Of a stretch of DNA of 60,474 nucleotides, positions 23,032 through 35,025 are shown piece by piece; position 1 is the stretch's first letter; each line of letters opens with the position of its first letter. The DNA is from Amphimedon queenslandica (Eukaryota; Porifera; Demospongiae; Haplosclerida; Niphatidae): NCBI RefSeq assembly GCF_000090795.2, contig NW_003546277.1:394932-455405 (forward strand), given 5' to 3'. The notes under the pieces are model-generated. The model was given only the letters and a program-made list of their open reading frames with translations. It was not told where the DNA came from and searched no databases. The translations under genes were made by a program, and so were the position numbers.

Positions 23032-26000
23032 ATGGCGTTGGCTCGGGTGTTCCTTCTGCTCCTCTTCTGTCTCCTTGTCTCTCAGACTACCTTTGGTCTG
23101 GTCCACCGGCTGAAAGAGGACCAAGGCCTCAGTGTCTCGGGCGAGAGAGTGTCAGAGCACAGTAGGACTGTTCTTTTAAGGAACCTGAGGGACCTTCCCA
23201 TTGGCCATGAAGTACCACTACAAGATACTAACCCACTGGCCCTCATTCACTACTCAGGCAGTGACAGCAAGGTATATTAATGATGATATTACCTGTTAGA
23301 CTGATTGTTGTTGTTAGGTGATTCTTATTGTAACCTACCCATCCAACCCTGCGTCAACCTGTAATGTCTACATGTATGTTGGTCAATTCTTGTTTTTGTT
23401 GTTGATTTGTTATGTGTTTTTCATTTCAGTTCAACTGATTATGGTGGCACCTTCAGTAAGATCAATACACGTCTTCAGTCAACTGGCCCACTTCATTTGT
23501 ATACAAATATCATCATTAGCCCCGAAGACTATAGAACAGTAACTACTGAGTATTGTTATTATTATTTATTTATTTATTTTAGATAATAATTCCTCATTTA
23601 TCTCAAGGTGCTATGTACATATCAACTAACGAAGGGCAGTCCTTTACTTTACGGTCTTTCTCTCCCTCCACTATCAATCCTCGTACTCTCAAGTTCCACC
23701 CGACTAAGGAGAGCTGGTTCCTTGCACACGACCCTACGACAAGAACTGTACGCCTCGTTTGTTTGTTTGTTTGTTTGTTTGTTTGTTTGTTTATTCATTT
23801 ATTTATTATATTTAGTTGTATGTGTCTCAAAATCTTGGAACAAGTTTCATTGAAATATCTAAAAATGTGAACTCGACTCATGAATATTTATGGTAATTAA
23901 ATAAAATAATAATAATAATAATTATTATTATTATTTCTAGGGGTAACATGCCTTATGATGCTGATCCCAGTACCATATACTATAATGTTGATAGTCCTAC
24001 TGATCTAACTTGTAAGGATATTCATGTGGCATATATACATGTACATGTACTGATGTATGTATTGAATGTGATCTGGTTGTTCATGACTGTACTTCCTGTT
24101 GTTCTGACCTCTTTTAATTATTCTAATTCATGTCATGGCGTCTTGTTTATCCTCACACTTATTGAAAGCACTTACACTATTCTCCCTCTTTCCCCCTTAG
24201 CTGAGGTACATCTCTATGTTCAGAAGTTTCCCTATACACCTGCTTCAAGAACTGAGTTTGATTCTCACTTTGGAGTACATGACGACTTCTTAATGATTGA
24301 CAGATACATATTTGCACAAGTACCTTCTCAATTGTTATCATTATTATCGACACATTATTATTATCAACATTATTATTATTAGAAAACAGTCAACCAGAGA
24401 GCTACACTGTACGTCAGTTATGATCGTAAACCCTTCCAGATGGCACATTTACCTTCAGAGCTACCTCATCAGAATTATTATGTTGCTAGTTTGGATGCCA
24501 AACAAGCTCTTGTGATAGTACAACACACCAATGGTCAGTTTAACCTCTACCTCTCAGAAGAAATGGGCATATACTATTCTCTCTCACTCCCTGATATTGT
24601 GTACGGTAATGGAGTACTGGACTTGGAAATTGTGAGTAGCAATTAATGATGTATTGAAACTGAAAGTAATTAATGGTGTATTGAAATTGAAGGTATTGTG
24701 TGATTTTGGAGGGACAGTTTGGGATATTATTTTAATTTTTTAAGACTGGCTGTTGGGTTTAATTTCTAGTCATGTTCCATTGTGTAATGTGCATCAATGG
24801 TTCAACTGTGCCACTTTGTCCCTCCAATTTACCAGCTGTTGCCACCTTGATAATTATTCCTCCATTATTTTAGGTTGATTCCATGAACGGCACCACTTAC
24901 ATATGCAATCAGAACATTCCTAATTCTGCCGTTAGGACTCTCATCTCTTTTGACGCTGGAGGAAACTGGGAAATGCTCCGCCCACCAACTGCAGACACAA
25001 CTGGGAACAGATTAGAATGTATTCTGGTAATAAACCACACCCACTAATTAATTTATTTAATATTTTTATTAATATAAATAGCCGTCGTGTTCCTTACATT
25101 TGCACATGTCATCAAGTCAGTACTGGAGGACTGGGGTCTACTCCACTGCTTCAGCACCTGGGATTATTATAGCTCATGGTAGGTGTTGTTGTTTGTTGTT
25201 GTTTGTTGTTGTTTGTTGTTGTTTATTGTTGTTCATTTGCAGGTGTTACAGGTGCTAAGTTAAATGATTCAAATGTAAATTTATTCATATCACGAGATGG
25301 GGGTGTGTCCTGGAATATGGTAATTAATTGATTAATGGTTCTTAATGATATTCATTGTTATTCAGACATTAAAGTCTTCCTGGGGTGTCAGTGTGTTGGA
25401 TTATGGCGGACTCATTATAGCAGCTCAGGACTATCATCAGTTTCAGCAGACCCCTTCAAGGCGGTTGGCTTATTCTTGTAATGAAGGAAGGTCATGGAGT
25501 TACTTCCAATTCTCTCAAACCAATACTGTTGTGTTTGGAGTCATCACTGAGCCTGGCCAGGGAACCGCTGTTGTAAGGTGTGTCCTTATAAGGAGTTTGT
25601 TTGTATTGTTCATTAATGTGTTTATAATCATGGGACTATCATGTGACATTCATTCCATCCTTTCTCTAGTCTGTATGGCTGGCAGTCAGCTAGTTCTGGT
25701 TGGGTTGTGATTCGAGTTAATTTCACCAACTCATTTACAAGATCCTGCACTGCCAATGACTACTACATGTGGACTCCTTATGACGCTGTTAGTTAGTTTA
25801 TTGTTGTTGTTTATTGTTGTTGTTTATTGTTGTTTAGAAGTCAGATACCGGTTGTTTATTGGGTGCTAGTGTTCAGATAGAAAGACGTAATCCGTTCACT
25901 TGTTGTCGCTCAGGGAAGGAATACTCCCATAATGTTATATACAGTATATGCTCCTGCATTGAAGAGGACTTTGAGTGGTGAGTCCACATTAGTATAATGA

Positions 26001-26928
26001 TAATGCTCCTATTATTCTTATCTAGTGATTATGGGTATGAACATGCCAATGGTATTACTGGCTCCTGTATAAGAGATGAGTCAATCAGTTTACCTGATCC
26101 TTGTGCTACCAGTGGAGTATCTGTGTATTATCAATCACAAGGGTAAGACCCTGTAATTAATTAATTAATCATTGTTAATTATTAATAGATATCGTAAGAT
26201 TGGTGGTGATGTGTGTACTGGAGGTATAGAGGGTCAGTATGCTGCTGTAGAGAAGTCTTGTTGTGTGGGTGGAGTCAGTAAGTTAATTAACTATTAATTA
26301 ATTAATTACATGTCTTATTGTTATTAGATGTTACCACGTCAGGTACAGCTGGTGTTGTTACTGATAAGGAAGGTGACAATATTGCAGTGCTGATGGGAGT
26401 ATTGCTACTAGTGGCACTATTTATTATACTAACAATGTTTATTGTTATGATAATACTTGTTGTGTGAGTTAGTTATTAGTGCATTTTTTGATAGTACTTA
26501 TTTTGGCAGAAAGCTTGAGCTTGTTCCGATCAAAAGTGATTTTTTTACGATTTTAAAAAGTTACTCCAATATTGGACAAAGTCCCTGTACTATAGTAGGC
26601 CAAATTTTGTCAAAAATGAAAAGGAGAGAATTCCTCATTTTTATTACATTTTCTGATACATATACATGTACTTATGTTGCATAGGAAGTTTTAGCTCATT
26701 CTAATTGAAATGAAGTTTTACTATTATTTTTTAATTTATTTTTAGTAAATATATAATTCGTCCCAAACCTAGTTCTGGTGTTTACAGTAGAGTTCCAGCT
26801 GATGAAGGACACGTCCAGTATAGGAATGGAGCTGAGAGTCCTACTGGTTTGTTCTTATTGTTTATTGTTGTTGTTTATTGTTGTTTTTTGTTGTAGATGA
26901 TGATGACGAAAGGCCCCTCCCTTTATAA
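23032..26928 (+). CDS. Sortilin/VPS10-domain type I receptor
   Basis: A multi-exon single-pass receptor of the sortilin type, expected in trans-Golgi/endosome sorting. A signal peptide starts at 23032 (MALARVFLLLLFCLLVSQTT). The ten-bladed VPS10 propeller shows repeated Asp-box motifs: STDYGGTF, STNEGQSF, SQNLGTSF, SFDAGGNW, SRDGGVSW and SCNEGRSW. It is followed by the Cys-rich 10CC module (CTANDYYMWTP, CLLGAS, CCRSGKEY, CSCIEEDFECDYGYE, GYRKIGGDVC). One membrane helix (IAVLMGVLLLVALFIILTMF) precedes a ~42-residue cytoplasmic tail with YSRVP and a DDDDERPLPL end. A long intron before the tail exon (about 26466-26745) holds a family B repeat. Closest to SORT1 by size; SORL1/SORCS would be longer. 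Confidence 0.88.
23755..23803 (+). repeat. (GTTT)n microsatellite in an intron of the sortilin-type gene
   Basis: About eleven GTTT units run into ATTT units. Related (TTGTTGTTTG)n tracts occur in later introns of the same gene near 25180-25230 and 25800-25840. Confidence 0.85.
26490..26705 (+). repeat. Family B repeat in the penultimate intron of the sortilin-type gene
   Basis: Carries TGAGCTTGTTCCGATCAAAA, AAAGTCCCTGTACTATAGTA (palindrome half lost), GAAAAGGAGAGAATTCCTCA and ATACATATACATGTACTTAT followed by a TAG. Sense orientation to the host. The host acceptor lies about 60 bp downstream of the repeat end, so here the repeat TAG is not used. Confidence 0.82.
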
Positions 26929-27031
26929 ATTAACCCAGTGAGTACATTGATAGTTATTAATAGTTATTGAGAGTCATGCTATTTTTGTCATGTTCTTTAT
27001 TTCCTCTGCTATACATCACATTAGTGCTGTG

Positions 27032-27064
<33 letters not shown>

Positions 27065-27137
27065 GCTGTGATACATGAACTATAATTATTGTCTGTTATT
27101 TTATTCCATTTTAAAGATTATTATTATTGTTGTTGTA

Positions 27138-30100
27138 TTAATTAATTGTTTCTAAAGATGATGAGCTGCTTCTCTCTACATTAATTAATCTTTCTAGTGC
27201 TTTCACGTTAATTATAAAGGAGCCATTCCTCTTTGACTCGTTTCCTTCTTCTTCATCACAATCTCCATTAATAATGTTATCTCCATTAATGACTGGAGCT
27301 TCACTGATATTGGCACCACTGCAGTCCAGACTGTAGTCACTTTCCATATTATAAATTGAATAGAATCCTTTCCTTTCAGCATCATTGCTACATTCTATAA
27401 CTTCATCATTGATGCATCTTTCCTTATTCTCAAATCCATTGCAAGATTGATAGTATTCATCAGACACTAAAAGTTGTAGAGTGTTTTTTGGTTGCCATGG
27501 CGACATTGGAGGTGTCAAAAACTCAAGTACATTCATTGCTGAAGGAAGCGTATCTGTCATTGGAGAATGAACCACGCCCACTTCCTCAGTATTCTCTTGA
27601 GGATTCTCAGGTTTTTTAAAAGGTTCTTGAGGTGCTAGGAAGAAAGATTCAGCTGGAGAAGTATTAGCAGTGACATAAGCTGATGAATATTCATGAGGTA
27701 TTTCAGGAGCCAAGTAATAACTAGAAGATGAACTAACAGAACTATCGTCTTGTAGGTTGGGCAAGTGGGCGGAGTCAGGTATTTGTAAAGGTGAGATATT
27801 ACGAGAGCATGGATAAAGATTCAACTCACTGAATTGCATCTCAAGGTCAGGGGCTTGGTCTATTAGGCCACTGTCCCCAGGAGATAATGATGAAAATAAT
27901 GCTGGAGTTGTTAACAAGGCGGACGAGGTTGTTAATAGGGTAGGTGGAGTTGTTAACAAGGTGGATGGGGTTGTTAATAAGGTGGGCGGAGTTGTTAATA
28001 AGGTAGATGGGGCTGTTACTAAAGGAGGTGGAGTCATTAATGAAGGAGGTTGAGTAATGGGAGGAGACTGTGTATTGGGTACTATTACTGGAGAAGAATA
28101 CGACTTTATTAATGGTGGGCATGCCCTATGAACTGCTATGTGTGGTGGTTGGTGTGGCTTATTAGCTGCTCCAGCAGGTGGAGTTGTGGGTGACATTGGT
28201 GATTGTAATAATGGTTGAATGGTTGGTGACATTGGTCCCAGTGGTGATACACTGGTCAATGAATGGTCTACTGGTAATACACTGGTCAAGGAATGGTCTA
28301 CTGATGATACACCGGTCAACGAATGGTTCATTTGTGGTACATTGGTCAATGAATGGTCTACTGGTAATGCACTGGTCAACAAATGATCTACTGATGATAC
28401 ACTGGTCAACGAATGATCTACTGGTGGTACACTGGTCAACGAATGGTTCATTTGTGGTACACTGGCCAATGAATTGTCTATTGGTATTACACTGGTCAAC
28501 AAATGATCTACTGATGATACAGTGGTCAACGAATGATCTACTGGTGGTACACTGGTCAAGAAATGGTTTATTTGTGGTACACTGGTCAATGAATGGTCTA
28601 CTGGTAATACAGTAGTCAATGAATGATCTGATGATACACTAGTCACCAAATGATTTACTGGTAGTACACTGGTAAAAGAATGGTTTACTGGTAATACACT
28701 GGTCAACGAATGATCTACTGATGATACACTGGTCAACGAATGATCTACTGATGATACACTGGTCAAAGAATGATCTACTGGTAGCACACTGGTCAATGAA
28801 TGATTTACTAATAATGTACCGGTCAATGAATGGTCTATGGGTTGTACACTGGCCAATGAGTGGTTTAGTGGTGATACACTGGTCAATGAATGGTCTATTG
28901 GTTGTACACTGGTCAATGAATGGTCTGTTGGTTGTACACTGGTCAATGAATGGTCTATTGGTGGTGTTAGTTCTAAAGGAGGAACAAATTGAGGTCTTGG
29001 AGAGATTGAGATGCCAATTAATTCATTATCATCATCATCATTGTTATATTGGTAGTACAGTAGGTTGTGTAATGGTGTTCGCCTCTGTGAGGGTGGACGT
29101 GGTGATCGAGGTGGTTCAATGTGTGTGGGCGGATAAGGTGAGTGGGAGAAATAAGGTGAGACCAGATCAGGTGATCCTGGTATTGTATAACATGTTGCTG
29201 ATTGATGATTGTGAATATTCCTCTCACTAATAGCAGACAACCTATTAATCATTGTTAATTATAGTTTATTTTTTTAATTATAATCTTACTTTAGTGGCTC
29301 ATACATGTACATTTTATTCCTTTTATTTTTGAGTCTGTTTGATCTGATCCTCCATATTAAACAGATTAACGCAAACATACACAGTATCACACCAAAAGGT
29401 GAAGCACCTGCTATTACATAAAGGAGCCTTTGTCCATATCTTTCACTGAATGACTCATCATCATTTGTATCACTCTCTTTTGTTGGTACTATACAGTAAA
29501 TAGAACAATAGTAATTGCTACTGTTAATAAAATGTTGCTATTAATAAAATGATACTATTAATAGACAGGAGTGACAGTTGATAATACTTACGTTCATCAG
29601 TTTTAAATGTAATTGGGTCTGAAGGTAAACTGTATGAATACAATAACTCTTGATCCTATACATGAATTACGATGAATATATGAATACATGACAATTTATA
29701 AGGCATTACCTGTACACGAGTGTAGACACTAGTGATTACGACATAAGTACTGTTGACTTTTAAAGCTCCACTCATGAGTGACCTTGTATTAATGGTAATG
29801 TCATGAATTACTCTTTCTCTTATATAAAATGATGAGGCCTTTTTATTATTTTTTGCTTCTTCAAGAGATGCTAGATTGCCACTAAGCGGTTTGAGCTGGT
29901 CTTCAGGTATTAATGGAAGGTTGTCTTTATCAAGTGATATTGTGTCTGCTACATGAAACTGTAGCTCATACCCACTAAATGTCAGTAGGTTACAACAGAA
30001 TGATAATGACAATATCACTACATGAGTTCAAACCTTATTGGTCCATTGCAGGTGGAACTATTGTATACTTTTATTATAAGAGCATTATCATCTTTTTTAC

Positions 30101-30670
30101 GGATATTGGGTTTGAGGGGACGCTCTGGTGCTGTAATAAGCAACAGTATCAATCAATAATAATGATCTAGCCAGGCTAACCTCCTATTCCAGTTTGTACA
30201 GTAAAGCTCTGAGATGGTTCGTGTTTACGGCTACCTGTTTGAAGTTGTGCAGAGCAATTGTACAGTGTGTTTGGGTGGAGTCCAGTCAATAGTCCAGTCT
30301 CCCCTATTACTGGATAATAATGAACTAAGGTCTCATTCCTGGGAACCAATTTCTTGCACGAGTTCATACTTTGACAAGTAACCTTTATTATAGTAATGTT
30401 AATGAATCCTAATGAATATTGTAATGTCTACCTTCATTTTATAAAATGTCTTGCAAAAACTTGATAATTGATGTGCTACCCAGTGCAGTGAGTATACTGA
30501 TGGGGTGACACTAGTTGCTCTGATGTGAACATTACAATCCGCATCAGAAAGCATTGTTCCTGCATATTGTAGATTTAATTTATCAATAATATCATCTTAC
30601 CAGCACAATAACAACTATCGATATTAAATAAAATCATTGCAATTGTCAAAAGGATCATTTCTGACTTCAT
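27138..30670 (-). CDS. FN3-like single-pass receptor with a long repeat-bearing cytoplasmic tail (function unknown)
   Basis: I do not recognise a named orthologue. The start ATG at 30670 gives a signal peptide (MKSEMILLTIAMILFNIDSC). The ectodomain spans several exons and looks like two fibronectin-III/cytokine-receptor-like domains. The first has YSLHWVAHQ, paired cysteines and LLTGLHPNTLYNCSAQL; the second has APERPLKPNIR, GYELQFHV and STYVVITSVYTRVQ. A membrane helix (GASPFGVILCMFALICLIW, about 29345-29425) is followed by basic stop-transfer residues. The last exon (27138 to about 29243) encodes roughly 700 residues with no kinase or phosphatase domain. It has about 24 copies of a decapeptide (PVDHSLTSVS type, 28236-28965), then TPPTLLTTP repeats, Pro-rich segments and scattered tyrosines. 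A receptor, adhesion or scaffold role is inference. Confidence 0.7.
28236..28965 (-). repeat. 30-bp coding minisatellite (about 24 units) in the FN3-like receptor tail
   Basis: On the minus strand units encode x-V-D-H-S-L-T-S-V-x with variants NHSLTS, NHFLTS and DHLLTS. Unit length is kept at 30 bp apart from one 27-bp copy near 28626-28655, so the frame never breaks. The opposite strand is also open by chance for long stretches. Confidence 0.95.
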
Positions 30671-30852
30671 CTTTTTACAGTTATCGCGTTACCAAGGTAC
30701 CAAATAAACCACACCTACAATATAAGGTTGTTAACCACACCCACAAAATGGCTTCCACTTCAAAACACTTTTATAATTGATTTTAAATACAATAATTCAC
30801 TAATAATTAATGACAATAATAAGCTAGTAATGGTCTAAAGTCAGTTCTTCTT

Positions 30853-31072
30853 CTATTTATCAAGAGGTGGTGGCTCTATTGAATCATGATGGCCCTACAG
30901 CAGTGCATTAAACAATATTAACAAGATAAGTTGTCATTTTTATATTTTAACTTACAAATACATCTCCCCAGTCGTGTTTAAATCTCCAAAATATCCAGCA
31001 CCACATTGTGGCCCCTAAACCTTTAGCAACGAGAACATGAGACCTTGACGGAGGATGAAAAGAACTGCGCAT
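30853..31072 (-). CDS. NDUFB2: NADH dehydrogenase (complex I) subunit NDUFB2
   Basis: A very small two-exon gene: 31072-30956 (39 codons) and 30894-30853 (14 codons with stop), giving 52 aa. The sequence MRSSFHPPSRSHVLVAKG leads into a membrane segment ATMWCWIFWRFKHDWGDVF and ends GHHDSIEPPPLDK. The W-x-WI-WRF-HD pattern with an acidic/Pro C-terminal tail beginning GH matches the complex I AGGG subunit. The protein is short because the long presequence of vertebrate forms is absent. Its start is 62 bp from the COPS5 start, on the opposite strand. Confidence 0.82.
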
Positions 31073-31134
31073 ATCTTAGCAACAAGCCACACCCATAGAC
31101 AAACCACACCCACATATACCACACCTATAACAAG
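31073..31134. promoter_or_regulatory. Putative bidirectional promoter NDUFB2 / COPS5
   Basis: 62 bp containing three CCACACC-type motifs in a row (AGCCACACCCA, AACCACACCCAC, ACCACACCTA), followed by the COPS5 start in CAAGATGGCC. The density of CACCC boxes is visible; promoter activity is inferred. Confidence 0.6.
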
Positions 31135-34100
31135 ATGGCCTCTAGTTCTTCTGAAGCAGCTAGAAGAGAATTTGAAGCTGTTAATTCAATACAAACTGTA
31201 CCAAGTGTGGACTCCATTTATAAGTTTAGCTATGAGGAACAGCAAGAGATACTGTCCAAGAAACCATGGGAGAAAGAGTAATAATAATAATAATAGTTTA
31301 TAACAATAACGATAATTCCATTAGTGTTCACTATTTCAAAGATATTAAGATATCAGCTCTTGCTTTGTTAAAGATGGTAATGCATGCTCGTAGTGGGGGG
31401 CGTTTAGAGATTATGGGTCTTATGTTGGGTAAAATTGATGGCCCCACAATGATAGTGATGGATTCCTTTGCTCTACCAGTGGAGGGAACTGAGACCAGAG
31501 TGAACGCCCAAGCAGGAGCATATGAATACATGTCACTGTATATAGAATCAGCTAAAAAGGTATCCTATTATTAGTAACTGTCTATTTATAGTAACAGTTC
31601 ACGTTACTAAGTATAGAATTAGCCTATTATTATCATTATTAGGTAGGTCGGCCTGAGAATGCGTTAGGATGGTACCACAGTCACCCAGGGTATGGGTGTT
31701 GGCTCTCAGGTATTGACGTTGATACTCAAATGCTTAATCAGAAGTTTCAGGAGCCATGGGTTGCTATTGTGGTGGGTGTGGCTACATTAATTAATAATTA
31801 TAATGTCCTGCAGGTTGATCCTATCAGGACAATGTCTTCTGGTAAAGTGAATTTAGGAGCTTTTAGAACTTATCCAAAAGTACATATTTAATGATTAATA
31901 ATTAATAAATAATTAATTAATAGGGTCATAAATTAGCTGATGAAGGCCCTAGCGAATATCAAACCATTCCTCTGGAGAAAATTGAAGATTTTGGTGTACA
32001 CTGCAAACAGTATGAGTCACCATTTCTCTCTCTCCCTGTCTTTCATTCACCAGTAGGTATTACAGTTTAAACGTCTCCTATTTCAAATCAAGTTTGGATT
32101 CTCATTTGCTTGATCTGCTGTGGAACACATACTGGGTCAACACTCTCTCATCTTGTTCACTTTTAACAGTCAGTTACCATAGCAACCTTCTCCATCGTAT
32201 GTACATGTACATGTTGTGTCAAAATTTTAAGATTTAAATTGGATTTTGCAAATCTTTAAAGTTGCTCCAAAATTGGAAAAAGCCGCTGTAGATTGTCTTG
32301 GGTCAAATTTTGCTAAAATTGAAAAGGAAAGAATTTCTCAATTTTATTGCATTTTTGATACATATTGATGTCCTTATGCTTTGTAGAAAGTTTGAGGTGA
32401 TTCCAACTTCGATTTTTCAAGTTAAGGCCATTTTAAGATAACGGCAAAAATCTGAAAAATACCCAAGGCTATAGTCCATGGTTTTTTCAAAAAAATGGCT
32501 CCAAAGTCACCCTACATTTTTATTACATTTTTTGATACATATTGATGTCCTTATGCTGTGTAGAAAGTTTGAGGTGATTCCGACTTCGATTTTTTAAGTT
32601 ACGGCCATTTTAAGAAAATGCCAAAAATTTGAAAATTACCCAAGGCTATAGTCCATGGTTTTTTCCAAAAAATGGCCAAAAAATCACTCCAAATTTTTAT
32701 TACATTTTCTGGTACATATTGATGTCCTTATGCTTTGTAGAAAGTTTGAGGTGATTTCGATCTTAATTTTTCAAGTTACAGCCATTTTAAGAAAACGGCA
32801 AAATTTGAAAATTACCCAAGGCTATAGTCCATGGTTTTTTCCAAAAAATGGCTCCAAAATCACCCTACATTTTTATTACATTTTTTGATACATATTGATG
32901 TCCTTATGCTGTGCAGAAAGTTTGAGCTGATTCTGACTTCGATTTTTCAAGTTACGGCCATTTTAAGAAAATGCCAAAAATTTGAAAATTACCCAAGGCT
33001 ATAGTCCATGGTTTTTTCCAAAAAATGGCCAAAAAAATCACTCCAAATTTTTATTACATTTTCTGATACATATTGATGTCCTTATGCTGTGCAGAAAGTT
33101 TGAGCTGATTCTGACTTCAATTTTTCAAGTTACGGCCATTTTAAGAAGATGGCAAAATTCTGAAAAATACCCAAGGCTATATAGTCCATGGTTTTCCCCA
33201 AAAAATGGCCAAAAAATCACTCCACATTTTTATTCCATTTTCTGATACAGATTGATGTCCTTATGCTGTGTAAAAAGTTTGAGGTGATTCCGACTTCGAT
33301 TTTTCAAGTTATTGCCGTTTTAAGAAAATGCCCAAAATCTGAAAAATACCCAAGGCTATAGTCCATGGTTTTTTCAAAAAAATGGCTCCAAAGTCACCCT
33401 ACATTTTTATTACATTTTTTGATACATATTGATGTCCTTATGCTGTGCAGAAAGTTTGAGCTGATTCTGACTTCGATTTTTCAAGTTACGGCCATTTTAA
33501 GAAAATGCCAAAAATTTGAAAATTACCCAAGGCTATAGTCCATGGTTTTTTCCAAAAAATGGCCAAAAAATCACTCCAAATTTTTATTACATTTTCTGGT
33601 ACATATTGATGTCCTTATGCTTTGTAGAAAGTTTGAGGTGATTTCGATCTTAATTTTTCAAGTTACAGCCATTTTAAGAAAACGGCAAAATTTGAAAATT
33701 ACCCAAGGCTATAGTCCATGGTTTTTTCCAAAAAATGGCTCCAAAGTCACCCTACATTTTTATTACATTTTTTGATACATATTGATGTCCTTATGCTGTG
33801 CAGAAAGTTTGAGCTGATTCTGACTTCAATTTTTCAAGTTACGGCCATTTTAAGAAGATGGCAAAATTCTGAAAAATACCCAAGGCTATAGTCCATGATT
33901 TTTTCCAAAAAATGGCCAAAAAATCACTCCAAATTTTTATTGCATTTTTTGTTGTGCAAAAAGTTTGGACATTTTATGAATTTTTAAAGTTTCTCCAAAA
34001 TCAGACCAAACAATGTACTGTAGTACATTGTACATGGAATTTGGCCAAATTTAAACATGATTTAGACAGAGAGAATTCCTCACTTTTATTACATCTTCTG

Positions 34101-34439
34101 ATACTTATGTACTTATGTGTTGTAGAATGCTTCTTACACAACTCAACAAATTAGTGACTTGAATCAGAAGTTAGAAAGAGCAGAGCATCAGGTACAACTA
34201 GTTAATTGATGAATTATTAGCAGCTGCTCGTTCCCCAGGGACATGGAGGAGGTAGTTTTGGTAAACCTTTCGATAAAGGAGAGAAACTGACTAAAGCATC
34301 TCAAGATTGGTATGACGTTACTATGGGAATATTGTATGAGCATTATTCTTTTGTCAGTTCAAAATTGACCGGTGAAGTTGTTCAAGGTTTGATGGGACAA
34401 TTAATTAAAGATCAACTATTCAACAGATCAATAAAATAA
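31135..34439 (+). CDS. COPS5: COP9 signalosome subunit 5 (CSN5/JAB1, JAMM metalloprotease)
   Basis: The catalytic subunit that removes NEDD8 from cullins. Exons: 31135-31277, 31325-31559, 31643-31771, 31814-31879, 31924-32009, 32057-32168, 34126-34191, 34239-34439, in consistent phase. The MPN+/JAMM motif is complete: E in [11 protein letters not shown], then [14 protein letters not shown]. Other conserved blocks are [40 protein letters not shown] and [20 protein letters not shown]. The 1957-bp intron 6 (32169-34125) holds the large satellite array and has an atypical GTCAGT donor. Its acceptor (TTATGTGTTGTAG) coincides with the end of a family B copy. Confidence 0.97.
32205..34125 (+). repeat. 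Family A ~177-bp satellite array with family B ends, in COPS5 intron 6
   Basis: The core GATGTCCTTATGCT recurs at about 32367, 32544, 32721, 32897, 33074, 33254, 33431, 33608 and 33784 (spacing 176-180 bp, nine monomers). The 5' edge (about 32225-32340) and 3' edge (about 33960-34125) are family B type sequence, with AAAGTTGCTCCAAAATTGG and GAGAATTCCTCACTTTTATT. Orientation is sense to COPS5. A block of five monomers (887 bp) is duplicated inside the array. Confidence 0.95.
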
Positions 34440-34508
34440 TAATAAACAAGACTTATTGTTGACAGTTATTGATTTTATTTACAATTAACATTGTTGTGTT
34501 ATTGTTCT

Positions 34509-35025
34509 TCATATTAGCAGTTTCTCCATTGATTGCTGTAAGCTCAGTATCTGTGGTTTCAGTTGGGATCCTTCATTGACAGTAACAGCACAAGCTATTA
34601 CTGGCCTGGACACACCACAGGCTCTGCCCAAAGTAGCCTTGGAAGGGACAAACACATACGGGACATTCTAAAAATACCTCAATAATGTAATAATAATGTG
34701 CTGACTAACCTTGTCTTCACATAGCAATGGAAGGTGTAGTAATATCTCCAGTGGCTCAGTGTCTGCTGCCATTACAATAAACTCAGCTATACCTCTATTG
34801 AGGGCCTTTGTAGCTGTAAATATAATAATAATACTAACTAACAGTCATTGTATATAGTACCTTCATTGGCTCCTTTCTTAATCTGCTTGTAATTGGTTGC
34901 CTGTTGGAGGAGGTCAAGTATCTTTACAGTCAGTTCGGGATCTGACAATGGATAAGCTTTAGGATTCACACCTTCAGACTAACAAACAAACAATAAAGAA
35001 AAACAACAACACGTTGTCATACCAT
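34509..35025 (-). CDS. SNU13: SNU13/NHP2L1 (15.5K), U4 snRNP and box C/D snoRNP protein
   Basis: A kink-turn RNA-binding protein shared by the U4/U6.U5 tri-snRNP and box C/D snoRNPs. Exons in transcript order: 35025-35023 (only the ATG), 34978-34861, 34813-34710, 34667-34509; 384 nt, 127 aa, the family size. It has [13 protein letters not shown] at the N-terminus, then [55 protein letters not shown] and [15 protein letters not shown]. The C-terminus is SMEKLLI. It lies head to head with CWC25, another spliceosomal gene (213 bp between starts). Confidence 0.96.

Noticed and set aside
28178..29230. Long plus-strand open frames (HWSTNDLL-type repeats) opposite the FN3-like receptor tail
   Set aside because: They are the antisense of the 30-bp coding repeat. 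The minus-strand frame continues into a membrane helix exon by a proper splice; the plus-strand frame has no supporting context.
32655..33775. Open frames of about 77 codons repeated almost identically in the COPS5 intron
   Set aside because: They lie inside satellite monomers, recur with the repeat period, and have no family similarity. The host intron is well defined by COPS5 exons on both sides.
32205..34125. CRISPR-like array
   Set aside because: Units are about 177 bp with no alternation of short repeat and unique spacer. The context is an intron of a eukaryotic gene.
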